This document shows, in pieces, positions 1 to 8,700 of a stretch of DNA of 64,000 nucleotides. A model generated the notes under the pieces. That model made no database searches. It had not been told where the DNA came from and was given only the letters and a program-made list of their open reading frames with translations. Origin of the DNA: Psychromonas marina (GTDB lineage Bacteria > Pseudomonadota > Gammaproteobacteria > Enterobacterales > Psychromonadaceae); the NCBI RefSeq assembly GCF_030161115.1, contig NZ_BSPQ01000026.1, positions 1 to 64,000 of the forward strand, read 5' to 3'. A program made the translations under genes and the position numbers. The number at the start of each line of letters is the position of its first letter. The first letter of the stretch is position 1.

Positions 1-122
1 ATGTACTGTTGTTATTCTGAATTAATGAATTAATTCGTGTGTCATTGATATTGATTCTTTTTGTCCTCGAAAGGACTATTTTGAAATCTACTATCAATGC
101 TCACACAGATTGTTTGATTAAA

Positions 123-135
123 TTGTTAAAGAGCG
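123..135 (-). promoter_or_regulatory. rRNA operon boxA antitermination site
   Basis: On the minus strand this reads GCTCTTTAACAA, the boxA core bound by NusB/NusE in rRNA leaders. It is followed leftward by a sequence of the kind found in gammaproteobacterial 16S leaders, for example AACAATCTGTGTG at about 105-125. The 16S gene itself should begin left of base 1 and is not in the window. Confidence 0.8.
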
Positions 136-155
136 TGCCTTTCGGCGAGGTGCGT

Positions 156-183
156 ATAATACGCTAACCTTGAAGCTTGTCAA
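156..183 (-). promoter_or_regulatory. rRNA operon promoter P2 (sigma-70)
   Basis: On the minus strand, TTGACA (178-183) and TATTAT (156-161) are separated by exactly 16 bases. It lies about 20 bases upstream of boxA, as expected for the proximal promoter of an rRNA operon. The pairing with a second promoter and boxA makes the assignment firm, although no rRNA gene is inside the window. Confidence 0.75.
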
Positions 184-278
184 CATCTTATTTTCAAAGA
201 TTTTTGACTCAAACTCAGTGAGTTTGTTGCTTCGGACTTAGTTAGTAACTTGCGTCACAGTCCTTGTCTGTGCGGCGT

Positions 279-306
279 ATTATAGGGAGTTAGATCACAT
301 TGGCAA
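279..306 (-). promoter_or_regulatory. rRNA operon promoter P1 (sigma-70)
   Basis: On the minus strand, TTGCCA (301-306) and a perfect TATAAT (279-284) are separated by 16 bases. A GC-rich stretch (ACGCCGCAC) follows the -10 element, resembling the discriminator of stringently controlled rRNA promoters. Bases 307-398, between P1 and the end of ubiX, hold only AT-rich sequence with nothing else recognised. Confidence 0.75.
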
Positions 307-398
307 GCCTTTGTTAGCAATTAAATTACACTTTATTAAAACGTTGATATTTACGTACAATAAACAATCAATTATTAGCATTCGATGATATTAACGCC

Positions 399-1004
399 CT
401 ATTCACACCACCTTTTACTAATTTTATGTTCTATTTTTAGGTGATCTAATAAACGCGCAACCATGAAAGCTTGTAAATCATCGATAGATTGTGGTTGATG
501 ATAAAACCCAGGCGCTAATGGCATGATAGTTACGCCTAGTTCTGAGAGCGTTAACATATTACGTAAATGTAAGGTGGAAAAAGGAGTTTCCCTGGGGGTG
601 ATAATTAACAACCCGCGCTCTTTTAAAATAACATCAGCGGCGCGTTCAATTAAGTTATTCGATAATCCATTTGCAATAGAAGCTAAGGTTCCGCAACTAC
701 ACGGGCAAATAATCATTTTTTTCGGAGCAGATGATCCTGATGCCACTGGCGAAAACCAATCTTTACTGCCTAGTGCGATAATTTGATTTTGTTTAGCATT
801 AAAACGTTTTTGTAAAAAAACATTCAAACCATCTAGACCCTCAGGCCAATCTTCATTAACTTCAGTTTTTAATACTATTTTTGCAGCATCCGATAAAAGC
901 AGATAAACCTGACAATTGTTATCAACCAATGCTTGTAACAGATGTAAGAAGTAACCACTGCCAGATGCACCTGTCACCCCTAGGGTGATTTTTTCGCCAA
1001 ACAT
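399..1004 (-). CDS. ubiX: UbiX flavin prenyltransferase
   Basis: UbiX joins a dimethylallyl group to FMN, making the prenylated flavin used by the UbiD decarboxylase in ubiquinone synthesis. The 201-residue length is normal for the family. The N-terminal LGVTGASGSGY (residues 8-18) is the flavin-binding loop, and a late ITPRETPFSTLHLRNM segment (about 136-151) is the conserved substrate-binding stretch. The start is the ATG at 1004, ten bases after the end of mpl, so the two genes are probably cotranscribed. It is a cytoplasmic enzyme. Confidence 0.93.
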   Translation of the reverse strand: MFGEKITLGVTGASGSGYFLHLLQALVDNNCQVYLLLSDAAKIVLKTEVNEDWPEGLDGLNVFLQKRFNAKQNQIIALGSKDWFSPVASGSSAPKKMIICPCSCGTLASIANGLSNNLIERAADVILKERGLLIITPRETPFSTLHLRNMLTLSELGVTIMPLAPGFYHQPQSIDDLQAFMVARLLDHLKIEHKISKRWCE

Positions 1005-1013
1005 ATTATTCCC

Positions 1014-2366
1014 TTATAACTTATCAAGTAACTTTTGATGAATACCCGCAAAACCACCATTACTCATAATTAGAATATGATCATTCGTTTTAGCGGCATT
1101 CACTAACTTATTACACAACTGATCAATATCATTAGAGATATCAACTTTCTTACCTTGCTCATCAAACATCTCTTGCATCGACCAACTGATATCAGCACTC
1201 TCAAAACAATAAACATGATCAGCTTCTTTTAATGCACTTACTATCGCTTCTTTATGGATACCTAACTTCATGGTATTTGAGCGAGGCTCTAATACGGCAA
1301 TAATTCGCTCATTACCCACTTTAGCGCGTAACCCTGCAAGGGTTGTTTTAATTGCAGTTGGATGATGAGCAAAATCATCATAAACAGTAATATTATTAAT
1401 TTTACCTTTTACTTCCATACGACGTTTAATACTTTTAAATTCAGCTAACGCTTCAATCGCAATTTCAGGTGTTACCCCTACATGTCTAGCTGCAGCGATG
1501 GCACCTAATGCATTAGCAACATTATGATCCCCCATTAACGGCCAATTCACCTGCCCTTGCTTTTCGTTATTTAAGAAAACTTCAAACTGCGTACCATCTA
1601 ACTTCACCTTTTCTGTCGACCAGTTACTACCAAGGTCTGTATCTAAGTATTCAACCTCACTCCAGCACCCCATATGTTTTACCGCCATTAAGGCTTGATC
1701 ATGATTAGGCAGAATAATACGACCGCTACTGGGTACAGTACGAAGTAAATGGTGAAATTGTTTTTTAATAGCGTTTAAATCTTCAAAAATATCGGCATGG
1801 TCAAATTCAAGATTATTAAGCACAAGCGTTCGCGGATGATAATGTACAAACTTAGAGCGTTTATCAAAGAAAGCACTATCGTATTCATCAGCCTCGATAA
1901 CAAAGAAAGGTGTTTCACCTAATCGCGCTGAAAGGCCAAAATTTTCTGGTACACCACCAATCAAGAAACCCGGTTTCATGTGAGCATATTCTAATATCCA
2001 AGCAAGCATGCTTGAAGTCGAGGTTTTACCATGTGTTCCTGCGACAGCAAGTACCCACTTATCCTTTAATACATGCTCCAACAACCATTGTGGACCTGAA
2101 ACATAAGGGATCTGTTTATCAAGCACCGCTTCAACACAAGCGTTACCGCGACTCATTGCGTTACCAATAACCACTAAATCAGGTTTGCTATCAAGTTGGC
2201 TTGGGTCAAAGCCTTGAATCAACTCAATACCTTGATCTTCAAGTTGGGTGCTCATGGGAGGGTAAACATTTGCATCGGATCCGGTTACTTTATAACCTAA
2301 TGATTTAGCGAGAATAGCAACACCACCCATAAAGGTGCCACAGATACCAAGAATATGAATATGCAT
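1014..2366 (-). CDS. mpl: UDP-MurNAc:tripeptide ligase Mpl (murein recycling)
   Basis: Mpl ligates recycled L-Ala-gamma-D-Glu-meso-DAP directly to UDP-MurNAc, returning cell-wall fragments to peptidoglycan synthesis. The 450-residue product has the Mur-ligase layout: an N-terminal Rossmann region starting HIHILGICGTFMGG, the ATP-binding motif AGTHGKTSTSSM (about 109-120), a central ENFGLSAR segment and the DDFAHHPTAIK motif (about 331-341) typical of Mur ligases. Its length and the ICGTFMGG start separate it from MurC. It lies just upstream of ubiX in the same direction. Confidence 0.95.
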   Translation of the reverse strand: MHIHILGICGTFMGGVAILAKSLGYKVTGSDANVYPPMSTQLEDQGIELIQGFDPSQLDSKPDLVVIGNAMSRGNACVEAVLDKQIPYVSGPQWLLEHVLKDKWVLAVAGTHGKTSTSSMLAWILEYAHMKPGFLIGGVPENFGLSARLGETPFFVIEADEYDSAFFDKRSKFVHYHPRTLVLNNLEFDHADIFEDLNAIKKQFHHLLRTVPSSGRIILPNHDQALMAVKHMGCWSEVEYLDTDLGSNWSTEKVKLDGTQFEVFLNNEKQGQVNWPLMGDHNVANALGAIAAARHVGVTPEIAIEALAEFKSIKRRMEVKGKINNITVYDDFAHHPTAIKTTLAGLRAKVGNERIIAVLEPRSNTMKLGIHKEAIVSALKEADHVYCFESADISWSMQEMFDEQGKKVDISNDIDQLCNKLVNAAKTNDHILIMSNGGFAGIHQKLLDKL

Positions 2367-2430
2367 ATAAACCTCAAACTGAAATTAGAACTTAAAACAA
2401 TGGATTGAGAGTAACTTAAACGCCTGTAAT

Positions 2431-2465
2431 AAAAAAGGGCGAACACCTATTGGTGTTCGCCCTTT
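2431..2465 (-). terminator. Rho-independent terminator after ppaC
   Basis: A perfect 14-bp stem (AAAGGGCGAACACC with its complement) closes a four-base loop. On the minus strand it runs into a T tract, so it terminates the pyrophosphatase gene coming from the right. Confidence 0.9.
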
Positions 2466-2488
2466 CAGGTTTTTAAAGCGTCGTTTGA

Positions 2489-3406
2489 TTAACCTTCAAA
2501 CGCAGCCTGTAAAAACGGAATAATCTGTTTCTTACGGCTTACAACACCAGGCAACTCAAATGCGTGGTCAGCAACCGTGCTGTTTAATGCTTTTGCCACT
2601 TTATCAGCATCTTTAGAGATGATGATCGCAGTTGTATCTAACTTATTAATATCAGTTAGTAGCACAATTGTTGAATGGTAACCTTTGTCTGCTTGTAACT
2701 GTCCCATCTCAACTAGCATCTCTTCTTTTTTACTGAATGCAGTTTCTAATGATGTTAATTCAAGCTGACCAATCGCTAATTTTTCACCCGCCATTTCAAA
2801 TACTTTTTGGTCGCGTAAAATAAGCTCAGAAGCAGGCACATGTTTAATGTCTGACTTAGCTTCGAACTGTGCGTGAGCAAAAGCACCTAAATCAGCAACA
2901 CCAGCGATTTCAGCTAGCTCTTTAGCAGCAACTTTATCAATATCAGTTGTTGTAGGACCTTGAAAGTTAACCGTATCAGAGATGATTGCACCCATCATTA
3001 ATTTCGCAACATCAGCTTCTGGTTTTTGATTATGGAACTTGTACATGTTGTAAACAATTGTTGCGCTACAACCTACAGGCCAGATCCAACACTCTAGTGG
3101 CTCATTTGTTGTGATATCACCTAGTTTATGATGATCAACAATACCGCGTACTTTTGCTTGTTTCATATCTGCAGTGCCTTGGCCCCAATCAGAGTAATCC
3201 ACAATAAAAATTTCTTCACCAGCAACAGAAGTACGAATTTCAGGTGTTTCAAAACCAGCTTGCTCAAGAAGGTATTGTGCTTCAGGATTTGGTTCACCTT
3301 GTAAAATAGGTGTTGCAGGGCGGCCGATTTTATTAAAAAGAGCGGCAAGGCCGATAGCACTACATAAGCTATCGCAATCAGGGTTTTGGTGTCCAAGTAC
3401 TAGCAT
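2489..3406 (-). CDS. ppaC: Manganese-dependent inorganic pyrophosphatase (family II)
   Basis: Hydrolyses pyrophosphate to phosphate and so pulls biosynthetic reactions forward. The 305-residue protein has the two-domain DHH/DHHA2 architecture of family II enzymes: the N-terminal metal-binding GHQNPDCDS (residues 5-13), a VDYSD segment near 69-73, the DHH signature in GIVDHHKLGD (about 88-97) and the C-terminal substrate-binding SRKKQ (about 290-294). It is unrelated to the common hexameric Ppa. It is a single-gene unit with its own terminator at 2431-2465. Confidence 0.95.
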   Translation of the reverse strand: MLVLGHQNPDCDSLCSAIGLAALFNKIGRPATPILQGEPNPEAQYLLEQAGFETPEIRTSVAGEEIFIVDYSDWGQGTADMKQAKVRGIVDHHKLGDITTNEPLECWIWPVGCSATIVYNMYKFHNQKPEADVAKLMMGAIISDTVNFQGPTTTDIDKVAAKELAEIAGVADLGAFAHAQFEAKSDIKHVPASELILRDQKVFEMAGEKLAIGQLELTSLETAFSKKEEMLVEMGQLQADKGYHSTIVLLTDINKLDTTAIIISKDADKVAKALNSTVADHAFELPGVVSRKKQIIPFLQAAFEG

Positions 3407-3523
3407 CTATATCTTCCTACATTGTTGTAACCAATCAGTCACCGCTTAATAACAAGCAAATAACTGGATAGTTTTTTAATTCGTTGTCCGCAGAATAACC
3501 GATCTAAGATAAAATTTTAACTA

Positions 3524-3868
3524 TTAATGTTTTTCTGCGTGTATTTTTTTTACTTCGGCCGTCGATAGTTCACGATATTGTCGCTTATTAGTCGTTTTTT
3601 CATCTTTGTAATAGCGACCATTTACTGCACAATAATAGATAAGTTGATTATTCTTAAGCAAGCCACAGCTAGGGTCTATCTGTGTTATCCAATATTCATT
3701 ACTCGTATTACGTTCTCTTTCATCTTGCTTATACTGCTCTGCTCGTGTTCTTTTTTGATCAAATAACTCATTACGGATTAATGAATCATTTTTTTCAATG
3801 GTTATCTCGCCTGCGTATAACGAGAAGCTGACAACTATATTTAATAAAGCGATTATTTTTTTGCTCAT
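3524..3868 (-). CDS. Small secreted hypothetical protein
   Basis: Not recognised. The 114-residue product starts with MSKKIIALLNIVVSFSLYAG, a typical signal peptide with cleavage likely after the YAG region. The rest is charged, with a run of Arg/Lys/Glu around residues 39-55, and contains two cysteines (in PSCGLL and YYCAVNG) that could form a disulfide in the periplasm. It sits between ppaC and a membrane protein, with no clear operon partner. The signal peptide supports a real gene; no function is offered. Confidence 0.6.
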   Translation of the reverse strand: MSKKIIALLNIVVSFSLYAGEITIEKNDSLIRNELFDQKRTRAEQYKQDERERNTSNEYWITQIDPSCGLLKNNQLIYYCAVNGRYYKDEKTTNKRQYRELSTAEVKKIHAEKH

Positions 3869-3896
3869 AGACTTCCAAAAAATGATTGATATTAAC

Positions 3897-4646
3897 TTAT
3901 CTGACTACTCGCTTTTGCTTTAATAGCAACGCCCCTGCCCAGATAAAACTGAGCAACATGATACAACAGCCAATAGTAAAACTGCTTTGTGCGATAAAAT
4001 CTGTGTTGTGGAGGTTGTTGGTCATGCGCAATAAATTACCCCAATCATGAGACTCTTTCCCAAGTCCTGATATAAGTGGTAATGAACGGCTTTGTGCATC
4101 TGCAATATAGGGACTGACGTCAATAAAACTCTGCCCACACCACCACAGCATAATAGCCGCACCAAAGTTATCTCGTTGCTGAATTGAAAATGCTAACATC
4201 ACAACCAACGGTAACAGCACTTGGAATAAACTGCCGCCTAAAATCATCCAAAAATCACCAAAGGGCATAAATAAAACATGCCCAAACTCATGAAAAGCGA
4301 GATTAACATTGTGCAAAAATGAGCTACCAATATTTTGCCAATCTATTCCACCAAACATAAAATAACAGCCCCAGATGATAATCACCAAATAGGCAAAGAC
4401 TCTTCCCTTGAATACCATGCCATCAACCTGATGAGGCACACTTAAAAAGCAATCTTTTAGTGATTCATATAATGACATTGTTAGCTGCACTTCAACTTCA
4501 TCAATATCAGGTTTAACCGTCTGCCTTTTAGCCTTCCATCTATCATAAATAATACCGCAAGCTGGACACATCATTGCATTCATCAATTTATCTGATTCAT
4601 CGCGTTGATACTGACAATTCGGGCATTTGGGGTAGTTATTAAACAT
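3897..4646 (-). CDS. Zinc-ribbon membrane protein with M50-like HEFGH motif
   Basis: The 249-residue product begins with two CxxC pairs (PKCPNCQ at 6-12 and MCPACG about residues 26-31) forming a likely zinc ribbon. About four or five hydrophobic segments follow. A HEFGH motif inside AFHEFGHVLFMPFGD (about residues 118-132) matches the HExxH zinc-protease signature as placed in membrane M50-type peptidases. It may therefore be an intramembrane protease or an inactive relative; no substrate can be named. It ends 28 bases upstream of the secreted protein on its left and could share its transcript. Confidence 0.6.
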   Translation of the reverse strand: MFNNYPKCPNCQYQRDESDKLMNAMMCPACGIIYDRWKAKRQTVKPDIDEVEVQLTMSLYESLKDCFLSVPHQVDGMVFKGRVFAYLVIIIWGCYFMFGGIDWQNIGSSFLHNVNLAFHEFGHVLFMPFGDFWMILGGSLFQVLLPLVVMLAFSIQQRDNFGAAIMLWWCGQSFIDVSPYIADAQSRSLPLISGLGKESHDWGNLLRMTNNLHNTDFIAQSSFTIGCCIMLLSFIWAGALLLKQKRVVR

Positions 4647-4821
4647 GCACAGCCTATTAAAAATTATTCACTAAAAATATTATAGGATTAAAAGTAGGCA
4701 GAGTGCCTGAATGAGTAGTGCACTATATGGGAGTTAAGCTAATATCGCCAATAGTAGGTTATGCTTATCGTTGTAACTAATCTCTGCTTTCAGCGAAAAA
4801 ATAATAAATTACTCAATAAAA

Positions 4822-5586
4822 TTAGCTACTCTTTATGGCCGGTATCGCCTGTTTCACATACACATCAAAACGATTTTTCTTAGTTTTAATGCTCATCGAT
4901 GGTTTTTTATCATTTAAGAACGGTGCGTAATCTGGACGTTTTACTACAACACGATATTTTGCAGCGGCCAATGCGACTTCTAATAGATCATCGGCATCGA
5001 GATCAGCACCCACAACGCCTTGGAATACACGCATCTCTTTTTTCACTAATGCAGATTTCTTTTTATGTGGAAACATCGGATCTAAATAAACCACATCGGT
5101 TTGATTATTTTTAAGGTACTCAACACCAGAGCCAAAATGAAGTTGCATACGTTGTTGCATCCAGTCGCCAATCTCAAGGTTCATATAAGCGCGTTGTAAA
5201 CCATCATCCAGCAATGCAGCTGCAACCGGTGAGCGTTCAACGAGGGTTACATTGCAACCTAATGATGCAAGTACAAAAGCATCACGACCAAGCCCTGCGG
5301 TAGCGTCAATCACATCTATTTGCACACCCGATTTTAAACCAACCGCTTTAGCAATCGCTTGCCCTTTACCGCCACCAAATTTTCTGCGATGCGCAGTTGC
5401 ACCAGAAACAAAATCAACAAACACTAAGCCTTGTTTAGGATCGTCCAGCTGCTCCAATGCAAGATGTTCGGGTAAAAGGTGTAGGCGAAAGTCATCACTT
5501 TGCTGATTAACAAAGCCCCACTTTTCACGCAGCTTTTTAGCCGTTGAATTTAGCGCGCTATCATTACAAATTAGTGCAATATCCAT
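4822..5586 (-). CDS. rsmJ: 16S rRNA m2G1516 methyltransferase RsmJ
   Basis: Methylates guanine 1516 of 16S rRNA using S-adenosylmethionine. Conserved segments are visible: [20 protein letters not shown] (about 57-76), the SAM-binding [17 protein letters not shown] (about 93-109) and the catalytic-type [11 protein letters not shown] (about 168-178). I chose the ATG at 5586, giving 254 residues, because MDIALICND aligns with the start of known RsmJ; an in-frame GTG at 5601 would add five residues. It is a cytoplasmic enzyme, convergent with nothing and followed leftward by about 175 bases without a gene. Confidence 0.92.
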   Translation of the reverse strand: MDIALICNDSALNSTAKKLREKWGFVNQQSDDFRLHLLPEHLALEQLDDPKQGLVFVDFVSGATAHRRKFGGGKGQAIAKAVGLKSGVQIDVIDATAGLGRDAFVLASLGCNVTLVERSPVAAALLDDGLQRAYMNLEIGDWMQQRMQLHFGSGVEYLKNNQTDVVYLDPMFPHKKKSALVKKEMRVFQGVVGADLDADDLLEVALAAAKYRVVVKRPDYAPFLNDKKPSMSIKTKKNRFDVYVKQAIPAIKSS

Positions 5587-5699
5587 TAATTTTTTATTCA
5601 CTCATGCAGTTGGAGAAGCGTGCCATCTTTTTATTGGCACGGGTTAATAGAGATAATACCTTGCAGCGAGATCTACGCCAATCTCTTTTTAAAAGGCAT

Positions 5700-5730
5700 A
5701 AAAAAAGCCAGTCATCTGACTGGCTTTTTT
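5700..5730 (-). terminator. Rho-independent terminator after the carboxylase fusion
   Basis: AGCCAGTCA and TGACTGGCT form a tight hairpin bounded by A and T tracts on both sides, so it can work in either direction. It lies 26 bases beyond the stop of the large carboxylase gene. Confidence 0.88.
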
Positions 5731-5755
5731 GCTACTCAATAACGCTTAATAAAAA

Positions 5756-8700
5756 CTATAGCGGCGTTATGATGTACAGCAGGTCACCACTTGATACCTG
5801 TTGACCATTAGCATTAATGATACGCTCAACACGGAACTTAGTTTTTGCATCATATAACACAGCATCTTGGCGGTTAAAGCTAGACAGTGATAACGGTGAG
5901 AACATCTTCATCGCTTCCATTAGGCCTAATGTCTGCTCAACAGTGACGATATCACCTTCATGAACAAAATCAGGTTCAGCTGGCGATGAACCACGGTAGA
6001 AAATACCCGCACTTGTCGCTAATACTTTCAGCTCATTACTACCATCAACGGTAATTGAAACATCGCTCACACCCGTTGATGCAGATGCTTCCATCTCATC
6101 AATCATCACTTGCTGATCGAGTTCAGCCATGAATTTTGGTAGGTAAGTAGTATCGTAGACACCCTTTAAGAAGGTTTCATCTTTAAGGATACGTTGTAAT
6201 AATGGGATATTCGTTGCGATACCTTTAATCACTACCTTGTCTAAGAACTCAAGCAGTTTCTTAACTGTGTCGTTACGGTCTTTACCAGTACAGATAAACT
6301 GTGCAACTAAGCTATCGTAGTAAGGAGAAACCTCTTTACCTTCCGCAATCATTGAAATAACTTCAATGTTATCTTGCTCAGGTACAAAGTACTCAACAAC
6401 TTTACCCGGATGCGGTAATAGTTGCATTACGCCTTCAGAATCCAGTGCCGCTTTTTCAGCAGTGACACGTACTTCGATTGCATAACCTTTATTAGCAGGT
6501 TCCATATCAGCAATGCTAGCACCAGACGCGATGTTATATTGCGCACTTACAATATCGATACAAGAAGTAGCTTCAGTTACCGGATGCTCTACTTGCAGAC
6601 GTGTATTCATCTCCATGAAGTAGATTGCATTTTGGTCAAGGTCGTAAATAAATTCAACCGTACCCGCACCTAAATAATCTACCGCGTCAGCTAATGCTGC
6701 AGTATGTTTTAGCGCTTCAGCTTGTAAGTTAGCAGGCAACATTGTTGATGCAGACTCTTCCACTACTTTTTGATTATTACGCTGTACAGAACAGTCACGA
6801 ATACCAAGTACTTTCGTATTACAATGTTTATCACGTAATAGCTGTACTTCGATATGACGTAATGAAGTGATATATTTCTCTAGGTACAAGTCACCGTTAC
6901 CAAATGCGCCACGCGCTTCAGCTGATACTTGTGCAAAACCAGTGAACATATCTTCAGATTTCTCAATCACCAAGATACCTTTACCACCACCACCATTTAC
7001 CGCTTTAAGTAGTACTGGATAGCCCATGCCGTTTGCGATATCAAGTGCTTGTTCTGCACCCGTTAAGATACCGTGAGAACCAGGTACAACGGGTACACCG
7101 TTATCTTGCGCTGTTTTAATTGCGTTTGACTTGTTACCCATGGTTAACATACTAGTCATGCTTGGACCAACAAAGTTAATGTTATGGCTTACACATAAAT
7201 CAGCAAACTGTGGGCTTTCTGATAAGAAACCGATACCAGGATGAAGCGCATCTACCTCTTCATACTCTGCGACTTTCAATACAGAACCTGCATTCAAGTA
7301 ACTTTCGTCTGAAGTATTACCACCTAGACAAACTAGTTTATCGCCTTCACCTAGCATATCAGCAGGAACAGAAGTCATATCAGGGTCAGATGCCACTAAT
7401 ACTACTTTGATGCCGTTATCTTGTGCTTTACGCACTAATTTAACCGCAGTACAACCACGTGCATGAACGAGAACTTTCTTAACTGGGTGCATTAACGCAC
7501 GCGGATCAGCTTGTGAGAAAGCATCATCATCGATATTACAAACTGGTACAAATCCCGTTAACGCACGTTCAATAGTTTCTTGAATCGTGATGGTTGGCAT
7601 TGGCATGTTTTCATCGATTTCAAGTAACTTATCGTTAAGATCATCAGAGAATGGGTTGATAACTAAACCATCCATTGCACCCGCTGCACGAGAAAGATAG
7701 TTCGACAGTGTTGATGTAGATGGTAAGTAAGCAGGAACAACCATTTGTCCAGCAAACGGCATGTTAGTACCTGATAGGTAATAAGTTTGTACTAACGGAT
7801 GGGTTACAAAACTTGCTTGTGCACCACCGGTACAGTCACCGTAACCAAACATAACAACAGGCAGGTCATTATCACGAATAAAACGCGTAATACGGTCGTT
7901 TACAACAGCCATAGAGAATAGTGCAGCTGCACCCTCTTTGGTCTGCATACCACCAGAACTGATAAATGCGACGACTGGTAAATGCTGTTTTGCACATTTA
8001 ACTAACAGTGCACAGAATTTCTCAGCACTGGCCATATCAAAAGCACCGGCTTGGAAAGAAAGGTTAGAAACAGCAATACCAACACGCTGTGTTTCGCCGC
8101 TTGCTAATGTAAACTCACCAATACCAGAAACTAAACCACATGGCTTAATGTTTTTATCTAATGCATCTTCAACCGATAAACGGAAACCAGGGAACTCTAA
8201 TAAGTTCGCTGTCATTAAATCTGCACGAGACTCTCTAAAGTTAGTGAAAAACTTATCTAGAATTGCATTATGCGAGTTGTTTTTCTTGTTCTTTTCAGCA
8301 CGTAACACCGCTTGAATTAATAGATCTTGGTAACCCATTGTTAAACGATTCCAGAAGTCTTTACGACGACCAATACGCACAGGGTTGATCACACCATTAT
8401 ATTCCGATGCATCTTCACGGCTTGCATAATAAGAAGGCAGAATTTTCTCGAAGAAATAAGTGATGATTACAAACAAACTTGCGTTCATTTGTGGCGCACC
8501 AATACTTTTCCATTCTTCAACTTTTGCTAACGTCTCACCACGATCACTCTGATCAGTAAAGTTTTGAATCCAAGCGTTGAAGCTCAATTTCAGTTCTTCG
8601 TAATCATCATCGCTGACTTTATTTAAAGCGCCTTTTAATGAACTGCGAACCAGTGATGAAACCGATTCACGTGATAACTCTTTAGTTGCCATCGCTTCTT

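Noticed and set aside
7938-8315. 125-codon plus-strand frame inside the carboxylase gene
   Set aside because: It is antisense to the conserved AccD-like domain and has no homology or ribosome-binding site.
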